A model generated the notes under the pieces. The model was given only the letters and a program-made list of their open reading frames with translations, searched no databases and was not told the origin of the DNA. The position numbers and the translations under genes were made by a program. Shown piece by piece: positions 1-8,979 of a stretch of 64,000 bases of DNA. Positions within the stretch are counted from its first letter, which is position 1, and each line of letters begins with the position of its first letter. This DNA is from Pseudomonas sp. LP_7_YM (GTDB lineage: Bacteria; Pseudomonadota; Gammaproteobacteria; Pseudomonadales; Pseudomonadaceae), in contig NZ_SOCT01000013.1 of the NCBI RefSeq assembly GCF_004364435.1, positions 1 to 64,000 of the forward strand. Reading direction: 5' to 3'.

Positions 1-43
1 TTTTTGGTAGCTCGCGTAACGCAGGTTTCTTTTTGGTTGGCAT
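1..43 (-). CDS. Start of an unidentified minus-strand gene, cut by the window edge
   Basis: Reading leftwards from an ATG at 43 gives MPTKKKPALRELPK before the window ends. An AGAGGTG ribosome-binding-like sequence lies about eight bases upstream of the ATG on the same strand. The lysine-rich start is typical of a soluble or nucleic-acid-associated protein, but 14 residues are too few to name a family. It diverges from apeB, leaving about 270 bases between the two starts in which I see no other gene. Confidence 0.45.
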   Translation of the reverse strand, partial: MPTKKKPALRELPK

Positions 44-314
44 ACATGCACCTCTTGCTCATGTTATGCCCGAACACAAAATTTCTGACACCCCCTGGTA
101 TCGATTCGCCCTAACGCCCGAAGCGTTTCGACTTCGTCGAGCTACTTTTGAAAAGCGACAGAAGTAACCCGCTGTAAGAGTGGAACCGATATCAGCGTCA
201 AACTGGATAACGGACAATCACCCATACACAGCACCTGAGAAGCCACCCACCACAAGCGCTCGCCCCCACACAGATTGGCCTGTAAACTCGCGCCATTGCT
301 GTCTGGAGTAACTT

Positions 315-1604
315 ATGCGCGAAGAGCTGAACCAAGGCCTGATCGACTTCCTCAAGGCCTCCCCTACCCCGTTTCACGCTACCGCAAGCCTGGTGCAACG
401 GCTCGAAGGCGCAGGCTATCAGCGCCTGGACGAACGCGAGCCGTGGCATACAGAAACCGGCGGCCGCTATTACGTCACCCGCAACGACTCCTCCATCGTC
501 GCCTTCAAACTCGGTCGCCTGTCACCCCTGATTGGCGGCATCCGTCTGGTGGGTGCCCACACCGACAGTCCCTGCCTGCGGGTCAAACCGCAACCTGAAC
601 TGCAACGTCAGGGTTTCTGGCAACTGGGCGTCGAAGTCTATGGCGGCGCCCTGCTCGCGCCGTGGTTCGACCGTGACCTCTCGCTCGCCGGCCGCGTGAC
701 CTTCCGCCGCGACGGCAAAGTCGAAAGCCAGCTGATCGACTTCAAGCTGCCCATCGCGATCATCCCCAATCTGGCGATTCACCTTAACCGCACTGCCAAC
801 GAAGGCTGGCCGATCAACCCGCAGAACGAACTGCCGCCGATCCTCGCCCAGGTCGCGGGCGACGAACGTGCCGACTTCCGTGCCCTGCTGACCGATCAGC
901 TTGCACGTGAGCACGGCCTCAACGCCGATGTGGTGCTCGACTATGAGTTGAGCTTCTACGACACCCAGAGCGCCGCAGTGATCGGCCTGAACGGCGACTT
1001 CATCGCTGGCGCGCGTCTGGACAACCTGCTGTCATGCTTCGCCGGTCTGCAGGCACTGCTCAACGCCGATGGCGACGAGACCTGCCTGTTGATCTGCACT
1101 GACCACGAAGAAGTCGGCTCCACGTCCGCCTGTGGCGCTGACGGCCCGATGCTGGAGCAAGTGCTGCAACGTCTGCTGCCCGAAAGCGACGACTACGTGC
1201 GCACCATCCAGAAGTCCCTCCTGATCTCTGCCGACAATGCCCACGGGGTGCACCCCAACTACGCAGAGAAGCATGACGGCAATCACGGACCCAAGCTCAA
1301 TGCCGGGCCGGTGATCAAGGTCAACAGCAACCAGCGCTACGCCACCAACAGCGAAACGGCGGGGTTTTTCCGTCATCTGTGCATGGCCGAAGAAGTGCCG
1401 GTGCAGAGCTTCGTGGTGCGCAGCGACATGGCGTGTGGCTCGACCATTGGCCCGATCACCGCAGGTCATCTGGGCGTACGTACCGTGGACATCGGCCTGC
1501 CAACCTTCGCCATGCACTCGATCCGCGAGCTGGCAGGCAGCCAGGACCTGGCGCATCTGGTGAAGGTATTGACGGCGTTTTACGCGAGCGCCGAATTGCC
1601 CTAA
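315..1604 (+). CDS. apeB: M18 family aminopeptidase (aspartyl aminopeptidase type)
   Basis: This 429-residue cytoplasmic metallo-aminopeptidase would release N-terminal (acidic) residues from peptides. Dinuclear-zinc ligands of the M18 family are visible: HTDSP at residues 82-86, RLDN around D236, the DHEEVGS motif at 263-269 with two glutamates, D307 in SADNAH, and H401 in TFAMHS near the C-terminus. Length fits the bacterial ApeB family (about 430 residues). The ATG at 315 is preceded by GGAG about seven bases upstream. It stands alone, with divergent and downstream intergenic gaps on both sides. Family assignment is secure; the substrate preference is inferred from the family. Confidence 0.95.
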   Translation: MREELNQGLIDFLKASPTPFHATASLVQRLEGAGYQRLDEREPWHTETGGRYYVTRNDSSIVAFKLGRLSPLIGGIRLVGAHTDSPCLRVKPQPELQRQGFWQLGVEVYGGALLAPWFDRDLSLAGRVTFRRDGKVESQLIDFKLPIAIIPNLAIHLNRTANEGWPINPQNELPPILAQVAGDERADFRALLTDQLAREHGLNADVVLDYELSFYDTQSAAVIGLNGDFIAGARLDNLLSCFAGLQALLNADGDETCLLICTDHEEVGSTSACGADGPMLEQVLQRLLPESDDYVRTIQKSLLISADNAHGVHPNYAEKHDGNHGPKLNAGPVIKVNSNQRYATNSETAGFFRHLCMAEEVPVQSFVVRSDMACGSTIGPITAGHLGVRTVDIGLPTFAMHSIRELAGSQDLAHLVKVLTAFYASAELP

Positions 1605-1670
1605 GCGCTGAGGGGGATGAGCGCGCTCATGTGCGCGAGCGCGATTGCGGGGGGCAGCTGAGCAGGTATC

Positions 1671-1720
1671 GACTGACCCCCGCATTCGCTGCCGCCGTAA
1701 CCCGCGAGTTCTGCGACAGG
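1671..1720 (+). repeat. Dispersed intergenic repeat, copy 1
   Basis: The stretch GACTGACC...GC(A/G)TTCGCTGCCG(C/T)CGTAACC(C/T)GCGA recurs at 54776-54820 in the same orientation with only a few differences. Both copies are just downstream of a plus-strand gene (apeB here, the VWA gene there). There is no open frame shared by the two, so it is best read as a short dispersed intergenic element, not a gene remnant. Confidence 0.55.
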
Positions 1721-1868
1721 TCTTGGGCTGCTCGCCAAGTCTTTGGACATGCCGAAAATGCCCCTCGCCAAATACCGGACACCCCTCGTAAACTCATCAG
1801 TCCTGCCAACGCCCGGCTAGCTTCGCATCGCGGCGTCTGGTGCTTGTCGATTTGAGGTTCATTGCCTG

Positions 1869-4058
1869 GTGATTGCTTCCGCCCGCCTTTCCGCTTTGCC
1901 GCGTCTGTTGTTGATCTGTCTGCTGGCGTTTCTCCCTGTCGCGGTGACCCAGGCGGCCGGTCTGCCCGGGCTGCTGAACAGTCAAAAATCCCAGCCTCAG
2001 GCGCAGGAACCTTTAGGTCAGTCGCTGGACGAGGTGATCACGTCCCTGGAGAACGATCAACAGCGCAGCAAATTGCTGGACGACCTCAAGAAACTGCGCG
2101 ACGCCACCAAAAAAGCCCAACCCGGCACCGCACAAGGGGTTCTGGGCTTGATCGGCGGCACGCTGTCTGAATTCGAAAGGCAGTTCACCGGCGACGACAG
2201 CCCCCTCAGCCGCTGGGGGGATGAAGTGGCGCTGGCCGAACAGGAGCTCGTCGGCCTGATGCTCCCTGCCAGTCAGTGGTGGCCGATCATCTTCAGCTTT
2301 GCGGTGGTGATCGCACTGTGGAGTCTGCTCGCCGCAGCCCTGATCTGGCTCAGTCACCGGGTCAGGGTGCGTTTTGGGCTGTCGGAAGAACTGCCGCAAC
2401 ATCCGCGTCCCACAGACATGCTGCGTTTCGCCTTGCGCAAGCTGGGCCCGTGGTTGATCGCTCTGGTGATCACGATCTATCTCAGCTACTCGCTACCGCC
2501 ATCCCTGGGTCGTGACCTGGCCATGGTGCTGGCGTATGCGCTGGTGATCGGCACGCTGTTCTCGGCCATCTGCGTGATCGCCTTTTCGCTGCTCGACGGC
2601 CCGCATCGTCATCGGGCGCTTTACATCCTGCGGCATCAGGCGTTTCGTCCGCTGTGGTGGATCGGCAGCTTTGCCGCATTCGGTGAGGCGCTGAGCGATC
2701 CGCGTCTGGTCGCCAGTCTTGGCGTGCATCTGGCACACACCGCAGCGACCCTGGCCAACGTCATGGCGGCGATCTCCACAGGGTTGTTCATCATCCGTTT
2801 CCGCAGGCCGATCGCACACCTGATCCGCAATCAGCCGTTGTCCCGTCGCCTGAAACGCCGTGCGCTGAGCGATACCATCGAGATCCTTGGCAGCTTCTGG
2901 TATCTGCCCGCACTGGTGCTGGTGGGCGTATCGCTGTTCGCTACCTTTTTCTCGGCCGGGGACACCAGCACCGCCCTGCGCCAGTCGCTGATCTGCACGG
3001 TGCTGCTGGTGCTGTGCATGGTCATCAACGGTCTGGTGCATCGCCACTCGCAAAAACCTGCGCATGGCCATAAACGCCATGCGCTGTACTCCGAGCGTCT
3101 GAAAAACTTTTGCTACACCGTGGCGCATCTGCTGGTCTGGCTGTTGTTCATCGAGCTGGGCCTGCGCGTCTGGGGCCTGTCGCTGATCCGCTTCTCCGAG
3201 GGCGATGGCCATGACATCAGCGTGCGTATCCTGGGCCTGGCAACCACGCTGATGTTTGCCTGGCTGGTCTGGATTCTGGCGGACACCGCGATTCACCACG
3301 CCTTGACCCGTTCGCGCAAAGGCCTGGCCAATGCCCGCGCGCAGACCATGATGCCGCTGATTCGCAACGTGTTGTTCGTGACGATCCTGATCATCGCCGT
3401 GATCGTCGCGCTGGCGAACATGGGCATGAACGTGACGCCACTGCTGGCCGGTGCCGGTGTCATCGGTCTGGCCATCGGTTTCGGCGCGCAGTCCCTGGTG
3501 GCGGATTTGATCACCGGGCTTTTCATCATCATCGAGGACTCGCTAGCCATCGACGATTACGTAGATGTCGGCGGGCATCTGGGTACGGTCGAAGGATTGA
3601 CCATTCGTACCGTGCGTCTGCGCGACATCGACGGCATCGTCCACACCATTCCGTTCAGCGAAATCAAGAGCATCCAGAACTACTCCCGCGAGTTCGGTTA
3701 CGCGATCTTCCGCATCGCCATTCCGTCGAACATGAACATCGACGACGCCTTAAAGATGATCCGCGACGTCGGCCAGAAGATGCGCACCGACCCGTTGCAG
3801 CGCCGCAACATCTGGTCTGCGCTGGAGATTCAGGGTGTTGAAAGTTTCGATGCCGGCAACGCAATCCTGCGTGCACGCTTCAAGACCGCGCCGATCAAGC
3901 AGTGGGAGGTGTCCCGCGCGTTCAACCTGTCACTCAAGCGTTATATGGATGAAGCCGGGATGGATCTGGCAACGCCGCGTCTGAATGTACAGGTGAGCAC
4001 CAGTGGCGGGAGCGTGACCGGGGTTCGCGGGAAGAAGGAAGAGGCTTCAGCTAACTGA
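1869..4058 (+). CDS. Large MscS-family mechanosensitive channel (YbiO-like)
   Basis: A 729-residue inner-membrane channel expected to release solutes during osmotic downshock. It starts with GTG and a cleavable signal sequence (hydrophobic residues 10-26, ending TQAA). A periplasmic helical region follows to about residue 140, then roughly eight transmembrane segments. The MscS core begins near residue 495: the pore helix has the small-residue pattern TPLLAGAGVIGLAIGFGAQS (about 523-542), followed by the beta domain (DDYVDVGGHLGTVEGLTIR) and the C-terminal alpha/beta domain. Length and layout match E. coli YbiO, not the small MscS. It is monocistronic, with about 260 bases upstream that hold a dispersed repeat but no gene. 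Confidence 0.9.
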   Translation: MIASARLSALPRLLLICLLAFLPVAVTQAAGLPGLLNSQKSQPQAQEPLGQSLDEVITSLENDQQRSKLLDDLKKLRDATKKAQPGTAQGVLGLIGGTLSEFERQFTGDDSPLSRWGDEVALAEQELVGLMLPASQWWPIIFSFAVVIALWSLLAAALIWLSHRVRVRFGLSEELPQHPRPTDMLRFALRKLGPWLIALVITIYLSYSLPPSLGRDLAMVLAYALVIGTLFSAICVIAFSLLDGPHRHRALYILRHQAFRPLWWIGSFAAFGEALSDPRLVASLGVHLAHTAATLANVMAAISTGLFIIRFRRPIAHLIRNQPLSRRLKRRALSDTIEILGSFWYLPALVLVGVSLFATFFSAGDTSTALRQSLICTVLLVLCMVINGLVHRHSQKPAHGHKRHALYSERLKNFCYTVAHLLVWLLFIELGLRVWGLSLIRFSEGDGHDISVRILGLATTLMFAWLVWILADTAIHHALTRSRKGLANARAQTMMPLIRNVLFVTILIIAVIVALANMGMNVTPLLAGAGVIGLAIGFGAQSLVADLITGLFIIIEDSLAIDDYVDVGGHLGTVEGLTIRTVRLRDIDGIVHTIPFSEIKSIQNYSREFGYAIFRIAIPSNMNIDDALKMIRDVGQKMRTDPLQRRNIWSALEIQGVESFDAGNAILRARFKTAPIKQWEVSRAFNLSLKRYMDEAGMDLATPRLNVQVSTSGGSVTGVRGKKEEASAN

Positions 4059-4063
4059 CGCAG

Positions 4064-4095
4064 CCCGTGGGCTTGAGCTTGCTTGCGAAGACGGC
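4064..4095 (+). repeat. REP-like element
   Basis: The sequence around CGTGGGCTTGAGCTTGCTTGCGAAGACG has the core (GAGCTTGCTTGCGAAGA) of Pseudomonas repetitive extragenic palindromes. It sits immediately 3' of the channel gene, between convergent genes, the usual REP position. It appears as a single unit. Confidence 0.6.
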
Positions 4096-4189
4096 ATTTC
4101 ATCCCGCAGAGGCTGTGGGTGGAGTGCCGCTTTCCTGAGCAAGTTAATCCGCAGAGAACTCTGCCATTTGCAGCCGCAATGCTTGATTC

Positions 4190-4909
4190 TCAAATCTCCC
4201 CCACCACCGCGCTGACATGAATCGCATCGTGCCGCCAATACTCCAGATCGCAATCGATCAGGCGACCACGCTGATCATGGTTGACCCTGGCAATGCGCAA
4301 ACCGGGGCTGCCAATGGAAACCTTCAGCGCCGCCGCAGCTTCTACGGGCAATGCTGTGGGGACTATCTCGAAACGCACCTGACCGTAAAGCGTCTGGTAA
4401 TGACTGGCGTACAGCTCGGTCAATGACTGATTCAGATCGAACTTCAGAATGCCGGGAAAGTATTGCGGGTTGAGGTAATGCTCGACGTACAGAACCAGTC
4501 GCTCATCGATGCGCCGTGCGCGGCTGATCTGGATCACACTGGACAGCGCGGGCAGTTGCAGCAATCCGCAAACGACCGCCGAGGCCGGTTGCAGGCGCGC
4601 GGAGATGACCTGGGTTGCCGGGACCCGGCCCTGGGCCTGAACCATGGCGTGAAAATGGCTGCGACGCATCAGGTCATAGGCCAGGCGCGGCGGCGAGACG
4701 AACCATCCGCGACGTTCTTCCCGATAAATCAGGCCCCGCGCCTCGAGTTGCACCAATGCCTCGCGCAAGGTGATGCGTGTGGTATCGAAGACTTCGCTGA
4801 GCTTGCGTTCCGCAGGCAACTTGCTGCCCGGTGGCAACAGACCGTGCTCGATCTGCTCCTGCAAGGCGTTGCAGATGGTCGTCACCGCTCGAGGCACTTC
4901 TTGGCGCAT
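4190..4909 (-). CDS. GntR/HutC-family regulator with UTRA ligand domain (PhnF/PhnR-like)
   Basis: A 239-residue transcription factor. The N-terminal winged helix covers about residues 1-75 and includes SKLPAERKLSEVF followed by TTRITLREALVQLEARG, the GntR recognition helix pattern. The rest is a UTRA effector-binding domain (SRARRIDERLVLYVEHYLN, ending LEYWRHDAIHVSA). The ATG at 4909 was chosen because the helix-turn-helix starts at its usual distance and a longer upstream reading would run across the operator at 4923-4934. It is divergent from the ABC operon starting at 5307, and matching palindromes lie at both promoters, so it probably represses itself and the operon. The family often senses phosphonates, sugars or amino-acid derivatives; the ligand is unknown. 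Confidence 0.9.
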   Translation of the reverse strand: MRQEVPRAVTTICNALQEQIEHGLLPPGSKLPAERKLSEVFDTTRITLREALVQLEARGLIYREERRGWFVSPPRLAYDLMRRSHFHAMVQAQGRVPATQVISARLQPASAVVCGLLQLPALSSVIQISRARRIDERLVLYVEHYLNPQYFPGILKFDLNQSLTELYASHYQTLYGQVRFEIVPTALPVEAAAALKVSIGSPGLRIARVNHDQRGRLIDCDLEYWRHDAIHVSAVVGEI

Positions 4910-4922
4910 TACGTTACCTATC

Positions 4923-4934
4923 TGGACTAGACCA
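4923..4934. promoter_or_regulatory. Predicted operator 1 of the GntR/UTRA regulator
   Basis: TGGACTAGACCA is an imperfect palindrome (TGG-N-CTAG-N-CCA), 13 bases upstream of the regulator's ATG. It closely resembles the TGGTATAGACCA operator known for mycobacterial PhnF. A position this close to the start suggests autorepression. Confidence 0.6.
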
Positions 4935-5200
4935 GCGCTATTCAGGGGCAAGATACACCGCTGCCTGGCCCTTGTCGGTGCCATAAAGCCTAGGCAGCGT
5001 AGATGACCGTTGCGTGACAATCCAGCTTGAACCGCTTGGGCTGCCTGATCTTATACGGGCCTTTACCCTTTCAGATCAGCGAGTTGGCCATGGTCTACGC
5101 TTACTTCACAGCCATAGCCCAAGCCTGCGCTTTCATCAGCAAGAGTCGGTCCAGACATGAAAATGTCATGTAACCGGCCTAACCTGGCTCAGGTATTGCT

Positions 5201-5212
5201 GACCTAGACCAG
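5201..5212. promoter_or_regulatory. Predicted operator 2 of the GntR/UTRA regulator
   Basis: TGACCTAGACCA shares CTAGACCA with the site at 4923 and forms the same type of palindrome. It lies 94 bases upstream of the binding-protein ATG, where it could overlap the operon promoter. Confidence 0.6.
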
Positions 5213-5306
5213 CTCTCTAGGCGTATCCACACGACATCCCACCCGCAATGAACACTTCACTGACCCTTTCCATAGCGGTATCGAGAAGTGTACGAAGGAG
5301 CTTCGA

Positions 5307-6374
5307 ATGAAACACCTTTTGCTGGCATCACTCCTGGGTTCGGCTATCGCGCTGAGCACATCGGCCATGGCCGCGGACACCGACCTCAAAACGCTGGAAG
5401 CTGCCGCCAAAGCCGAAGGCGCGGTCAACAGCGTGGGTATGCCCGATGACTGGGCCAACTGGAAAGGCACCTGGACCGACCTGACCGCCAAATACGGCCT
5501 GGTGCACATGGACACCGACATGAGTTCGGCACAGGAGGTGGCCAAGTTCGACGCGGAAAAGGATAACGCCAGCGCCGATATCGGTGACGTGGGTGCCGCC
5601 TTCGGCCCCATCGCCGTTGCCAAGGACGTAACCCAGCCCTACAAACCGACCACTTGGGATCAGGTGCCGGACTGGGCCAAGGATAAAGACGGCCATTGGG
5701 CACTGGCCTATACCGGCACCATCGCTTTCATCGTCAACAAAAAGTTGCTGCACGGTTCCGACGTGCCGAAATCCTGGGCTGACCTTAAAACCGGGAAATA
5801 CAAAGTCACCATCGGCGACGTGGGCACCGCGGCCCAAGCAGCGAATGGCGTGCTGGCTGCGGCCATCGCGATGAAAGGCGACGAAACCAATGTCGCGCCC
5901 GGCCTGCAACTGTTCACCGAGTTGGCCAAACAGAAACGTCTGGGCATCAACAACCCGACCATCCAGACCCTGGAAAAAGGCGAAGTGGAAGTCGGCGTGG
6001 TGTGGGACTTCAACGGCCTGAGCTACAAGGCCAAGATGGCCAACCCGGATGACTACGTGGTGCTGATCCCATCTGATGGCTCGGTGATTTCCGGTTACAC
6101 CACCCTCATCAACAAGTACGCCAAGCACCCGAACGCCGCCAAGCTGGCGCGCGAGTACATCTTCAGTGATGCCGGCCAGATCAACCTGGCAAACGGTAAC
6201 GCCCGCCCGATCCGCGCCGAACACCTGAAGCTGCCGCCTGAAGTACAGGCCAAGCTGCTGCCCAACGAGCAGTACAAGAACGTGACGCCGATCAAAGACC
6301 CGGCAGCGTGGGAAAAAACCTCGAAGGCCCTGCCGCAGCAGTGGAACGAGCAAGTCATTGTGGAGATGCAGTGA
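5307..6374 (+). CDS. ABC transporter periplasmic substrate-binding protein
   Basis: A 355-residue periplasmic binding protein of the extracellular solute-binding class that includes iron(III), putrescine/spermidine and 2-aminoethylphosphonate binders. A signal peptide is clear (residues 1-22, ending TSAMA before AD). Typical fold landmarks follow, such as YTGTIAFIVNKKLL, the hinge-region KSWADLKTGKYK and TLEKGEVEVGVVWDFNG. Start ATG has AAGGAG seven bases upstream. It is the first gene of the operon with the hydrolase, two permeases and an ATPase. The substrate cannot be read from sequence; the neighbouring phosphatase-superfamily enzymes suggest a phosphate ester or phosphonate. Confidence 0.9.
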   Translation: MKHLLLASLLGSAIALSTSAMAADTDLKTLEAAAKAEGAVNSVGMPDDWANWKGTWTDLTAKYGLVHMDTDMSSAQEVAKFDAEKDNASADIGDVGAAFGPIAVAKDVTQPYKPTTWDQVPDWAKDKDGHWALAYTGTIAFIVNKKLLHGSDVPKSWADLKTGKYKVTIGDVGTAAQAANGVLAAAIAMKGDETNVAPGLQLFTELAKQKRLGINNPTIQTLEKGEVEVGVVWDFNGLSYKAKMANPDDYVVLIPSDGSVISGYTTLINKYAKHPNAAKLAREYIFSDAGQINLANGNARPIRAEHLKLPPEVQAKLLPNEQYKNVTPIKDPAAWEKTSKALPQQWNEQVIVEMQ

Positions 6375-6432
6375 TTCGCGCCGTGGTGTATCACGGATAA
6401 CACGCTGCCGTTCAGCGTATAGAAATGATCCT

Positions 6433-6498
6433 GTAGCAGTCCGGCTTGCCCACGGTGGCGTCCGCAATATCGCCACTGCCGGCAAGCCGGACTGCTAC
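6433..6498. repeat. Perfect REP doublet (18-bp inverted repeat)
   Basis: GTAGCAGTCCGGCTTGCC at 6433-6450 is repeated as an exact reverse complement at 6481-6498. Inner arms GTGGCG/CGCCAC lie in the 30-base spacer. The arms match the Pseudomonas REP pattern. The element lies between the binding-protein gene and the hydrolase gene of the same operon, where such hairpins commonly stabilise the upstream message and lower downstream expression. Confidence 0.8.
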
Positions 6499-6548
6499 CA
6501 GGGTCTGCGACGACCCGCACAGAGAATTCGAACACCCCCGGAGAGGCC

Positions 6549-7355
6549 ATGAAACACAACGTCATCCTGATTCTGCTGGACGGCCTGAGTTACAGCGTGG
6601 CGCAGCACGCGATGGGGCATTTGCTGGCCTACCGGAACGCAGACCGCGCAGCACTGTACAAGCTCGAATGTGAATTACCCGCCTTGTCCCGACCGCTTTA
6701 CGAATCCATTCTCACCGGCGTTGCACCGATCGACAGCGGCATCGTGCACAACCATGTATCGCGCCTGTCCAACCAGCGCAGCGTGTTTCATTATGCCGCC
6801 GCAGCTGGCCTGACGACCGCCGCGGCGGCCTACCACTGGGTCAGTGAGCTGTACAACCGCAGCCCGTTCGTTGCAGCCCGCGACCGCCATACCGATGACC
6901 CCGGACTGCCTATCCAGCACGGCCACTTCTACTACGTCGATCACTATCCCGACTCGCACGTGTTCGACGATGCCGACCATTTGCGCGTAACGCATCAGCC
7001 GCATTTCCTCTTTGTTCACCCGATGAACATCGACGACGCGGGCCACAAACACGGCCTGGACAGCCCGCAATACCGCAACAGCGCACGCTCTGCCGATGTG
7101 ATTCTCGCCGAGTACCTGCAGCGCTGGCTGGACGCCGGATATCAGGTGCTGGTGACCGCCGACCACGGCATGAACAATGACCGCTCGCACAACGGCATCT
7201 TGCCCGAGGAACGTGAAGTGCCGCTGTTCGTCATCGGCGATGCCTTCAGCCTCGATCCGGGGGCAAAACCCAAACAGACTGAGGTTTGCGGAATGGTGTG
7301 CGAACTGCTGGGCGTGCCCCACGACAAACCTGTCTGCACAGAGGTGCTCAAGTGA
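6549..7355 (+). CDS. Alkaline-phosphatase-superfamily phosphodiesterase/phosphonoacetate-hydrolase-like enzyme
   Basis: A 268-residue hydrolase of the type I phosphodiesterase/nucleotide pyrophosphatase branch. Metal ligands of the superfamily are visible: D11 in LLDGLS, the IDDAGHKHG motif (D162/D163, H166), TADHGMNND (D205, H206) and H214. A serine or threonine in the ALSRPLYESILTG region is the likely nucleophile. No signal peptide is seen, so it should act in the cytoplasm on an imported substrate. The next gene starts at its stop codon (GTGA overlap), indicating translational coupling. The exact substrate is unknown; related enzymes cleave phosphodiesters, pyrophosphates or the C-P bond of phosphonoacetate. 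Confidence 0.85.
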   Translation: MKHNVILILLDGLSYSVAQHAMGHLLAYRNADRAALYKLECELPALSRPLYESILTGVAPIDSGIVHNHVSRLSNQRSVFHYAAAAGLTTAAAAYHWVSELYNRSPFVAARDRHTDDPGLPIQHGHFYYVDHYPDSHVFDDADHLRVTHQPHFLFVHPMNIDDAGHKHGLDSPQYRNSARSADVILAEYLQRWLDAGYQVLVTADHGMNNDRSHNGILPEEREVPLFVIGDAFSLDPGAKPKQTEVCGMVCELLGVPHDKPVCTEVLK

Positions 7356-8194
7356 ATTCACAGAGTCGCGGCAAATGGCTGGGGCTGTTGTGCCTGGTGC
7401 CGTTTGCGATTTTCTTCATCGCGTTTCAGATCGCGCCGCTGGCCTGGGTCGCGGTCAACAGCCTGCACTCGGACGCGGGCTGGGGCCTGGACAACTTCGT
7501 CAAGGCGTTCCACTCGCGCTTCTACCGCCAGGCAATGCAATACAGCCTGGAGATAAGTTTCTGGTCGAGCCTGATCGGCATCTTCATCGCCATCCTCGGC
7601 AGTTATTCACTGCGAAAAGTGCCGGGGCGGCTGCGGGACTTCGTCAGCGCCTTCGCCAACATGACCAGCAACTTTTCCGGCGTGCCGTTGGCGTTCGCTT
7701 TCATCATCCTGCTGGGTTTCAACGGTGCACTGACGCTGATTCTGAAGCAGGCCGGGATCATCGACGACTTCAACCTGTACTCCAAGACCGGCCTGATCAT
7801 TCTCTACACCTACTTCCAGATTCCCCTGGGCGTGCTGCTGCTGTACCCGGCCTTTGATGCGCTGCGCGAAGACTGGCGTGAATCCGCATCGCTGCTGGGT
7901 GCCAGCAGCTGGGACTTCTGGCGGCACATCGGGATTCCGGTGCTCACCCCTGCCCTGCTCGGCACCTTCGTCATCCTGCTGGCCAACGCGCTGGGCGCCT
8001 ATGCCACGGTGTATGCGCTGACCACCGGCAACTTCAACGTGCTGCCGATTCGCATCGCAGCGATGGTCGCCGGTGACATCACGCTGGACCCGAACATGGC
8101 CAGCGCGCTGGCCATGATTCTGGTAGGCATGATGACCCTGGTCACGGTGGTCCATCAGTGGCTGTTGAAGAGGAGCTACCATGTCTCGCGCTGA
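7352..8194 (+). CDS. ABC transporter permease 1
   Basis: A 280-residue inner-membrane permease with six predicted membrane segments. The EAA loop lies in ASLLGASSWDFWRHIGIPVLTPALL. The GTG at 7352 was chosen because it overlaps the previous stop codon (GTGA) and gives a normal short N-terminus (VNSQSRGKW) before the first membrane helix. It forms the transmembrane channel together with the next gene product. Confidence 0.9.
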   Translation: MNSQSRGKWLGLLCLVPFAIFFIAFQIAPLAWVAVNSLHSDAGWGLDNFVKAFHSRFYRQAMQYSLEISFWSSLIGIFIAILGSYSLRKVPGRLRDFVSAFANMTSNFSGVPLAFAFIILLGFNGALTLILKQAGIIDDFNLYSKTGLIILYTYFQIPLGVLLLYPAFDALREDWRESASLLGASSWDFWRHIGIPVLTPALLGTFVILLANALGAYATVYALTTGNFNVLPIRIAAMVAGDITLDPNMASALAMILVGMMTLVTVVHQWLLKRSYHVSR

Positions 8195-8978
8195 ACATAG
8201 GCCGGTCGGGCTTTACCACCGGGTGGTGGTGTACATCCTGTTTCTGATTCTGCTGGCGCCGCTGCTGGGCACCTTCGTTTACTCGATCGCCACCAGTTGG
8301 TCGGCGACCATTCTGCCCGCAGGCTTCACTTACAAGTGGTACGTGGCGCTCTGGAGCGATCCACGCTTTCTCATGGCGTTCGCGCAGTCGTTACTGGTCT
8401 GCGTCGGTGCGCTGATCCTGTCGGTGGTGCTGATTCTGCCACTGCTGTTCGTGGTGCATTACCACTTCCCGAAACTCGACGCGCTGATGAACATCCTGAT
8501 CCTGCTGCCGTTCGCCGTACCGCCCGTGGTGTCCTCGGTGGGCTTGTTGCAGCTTTACGGTGCCGGGCCGCTGGCGATGGTCGGCACGCCTTGGATTCTG
8601 ATCGGCTGCTACTTCACCATCGCCTTGCCATTCATGTATCGGGCAATCACCAACAATTTGCAGGCAATCAACCTCGTCGACCTGATGGACGCCGCGCAAC
8701 TGCTCGGCGCCAACACGTTTCAGGCGGCGTTTCTGGTGGTGCTGCCGAATCTGCGCAAGGGCCTGATGATCGCTTTGCTGCTGTCGTTCTCCTTCCTGTT
8801 CGGCGAGTTCGTGTTCGCCAACCTGCTGGTGGGCACACGCTACGAGACGCTGCAGGTTTACCTGAACAACATGCGCAACAGCAGCGGCCACTTCAACAGT
8901 GCGCTGGTGATTTCCTACTTCCTCTTCGTGTTGCTGCTGACCTGGGCGGCCAACCGTCTGAACAAGGACAAAGACTGA
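8181..8978 (+). CDS. ABC transporter permease 2
   Basis: A 265-residue partner permease with six predicted membrane helices. It has an EAA loop around DAAQLLGANTFQAAFLVVLPNLRKGL. It overlaps the preceding permease by 14 bases and ends one base before the ATPase gene, so the three transport genes are tightly coupled. It belongs to the same class as the spermidine/AEP-type permeases. Confidence 0.9.
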   Translation: MSRAEHRPVGLYHRVVVYILFLILLAPLLGTFVYSIATSWSATILPAGFTYKWYVALWSDPRFLMAFAQSLLVCVGALILSVVLILPLLFVVHYHFPKLDALMNILILLPFAVPPVVSSVGLLQLYGAGPLAMVGTPWILIGCYFTIALPFMYRAITNNLQAINLVDLMDAAQLLGANTFQAAFLVVLPNLRKGLMIALLLSFSFLFGEFVFANLLVGTRYETLQVYLNNMRNSSGHFNSALVISYFLFVLLLTWAANRLNKDKD

Positions 8979-8979
8979 T

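Larger units (their letters stand above)
4910..5306. other. Divergent regulatory region of the regulator and ABC operon
   Basis: This gene-free stretch of about 400 bases contains the two related palindromes at 4923-4934 and 5201-5212. It also carries a strong AAGGAG ribosome-binding site just before the ATG at 5307. No small reading frame with a convincing start is visible. A third, weaker sequence (CGGTCCAGACAT, near 5147) resembles half of the palindrome. Confidence 0.6.

Noticed and set aside
5328..6485. A 385-codon minus-strand frame
   Set aside because: It is antisense to the ABC binding protein, which has a clear signal peptide and RBS.
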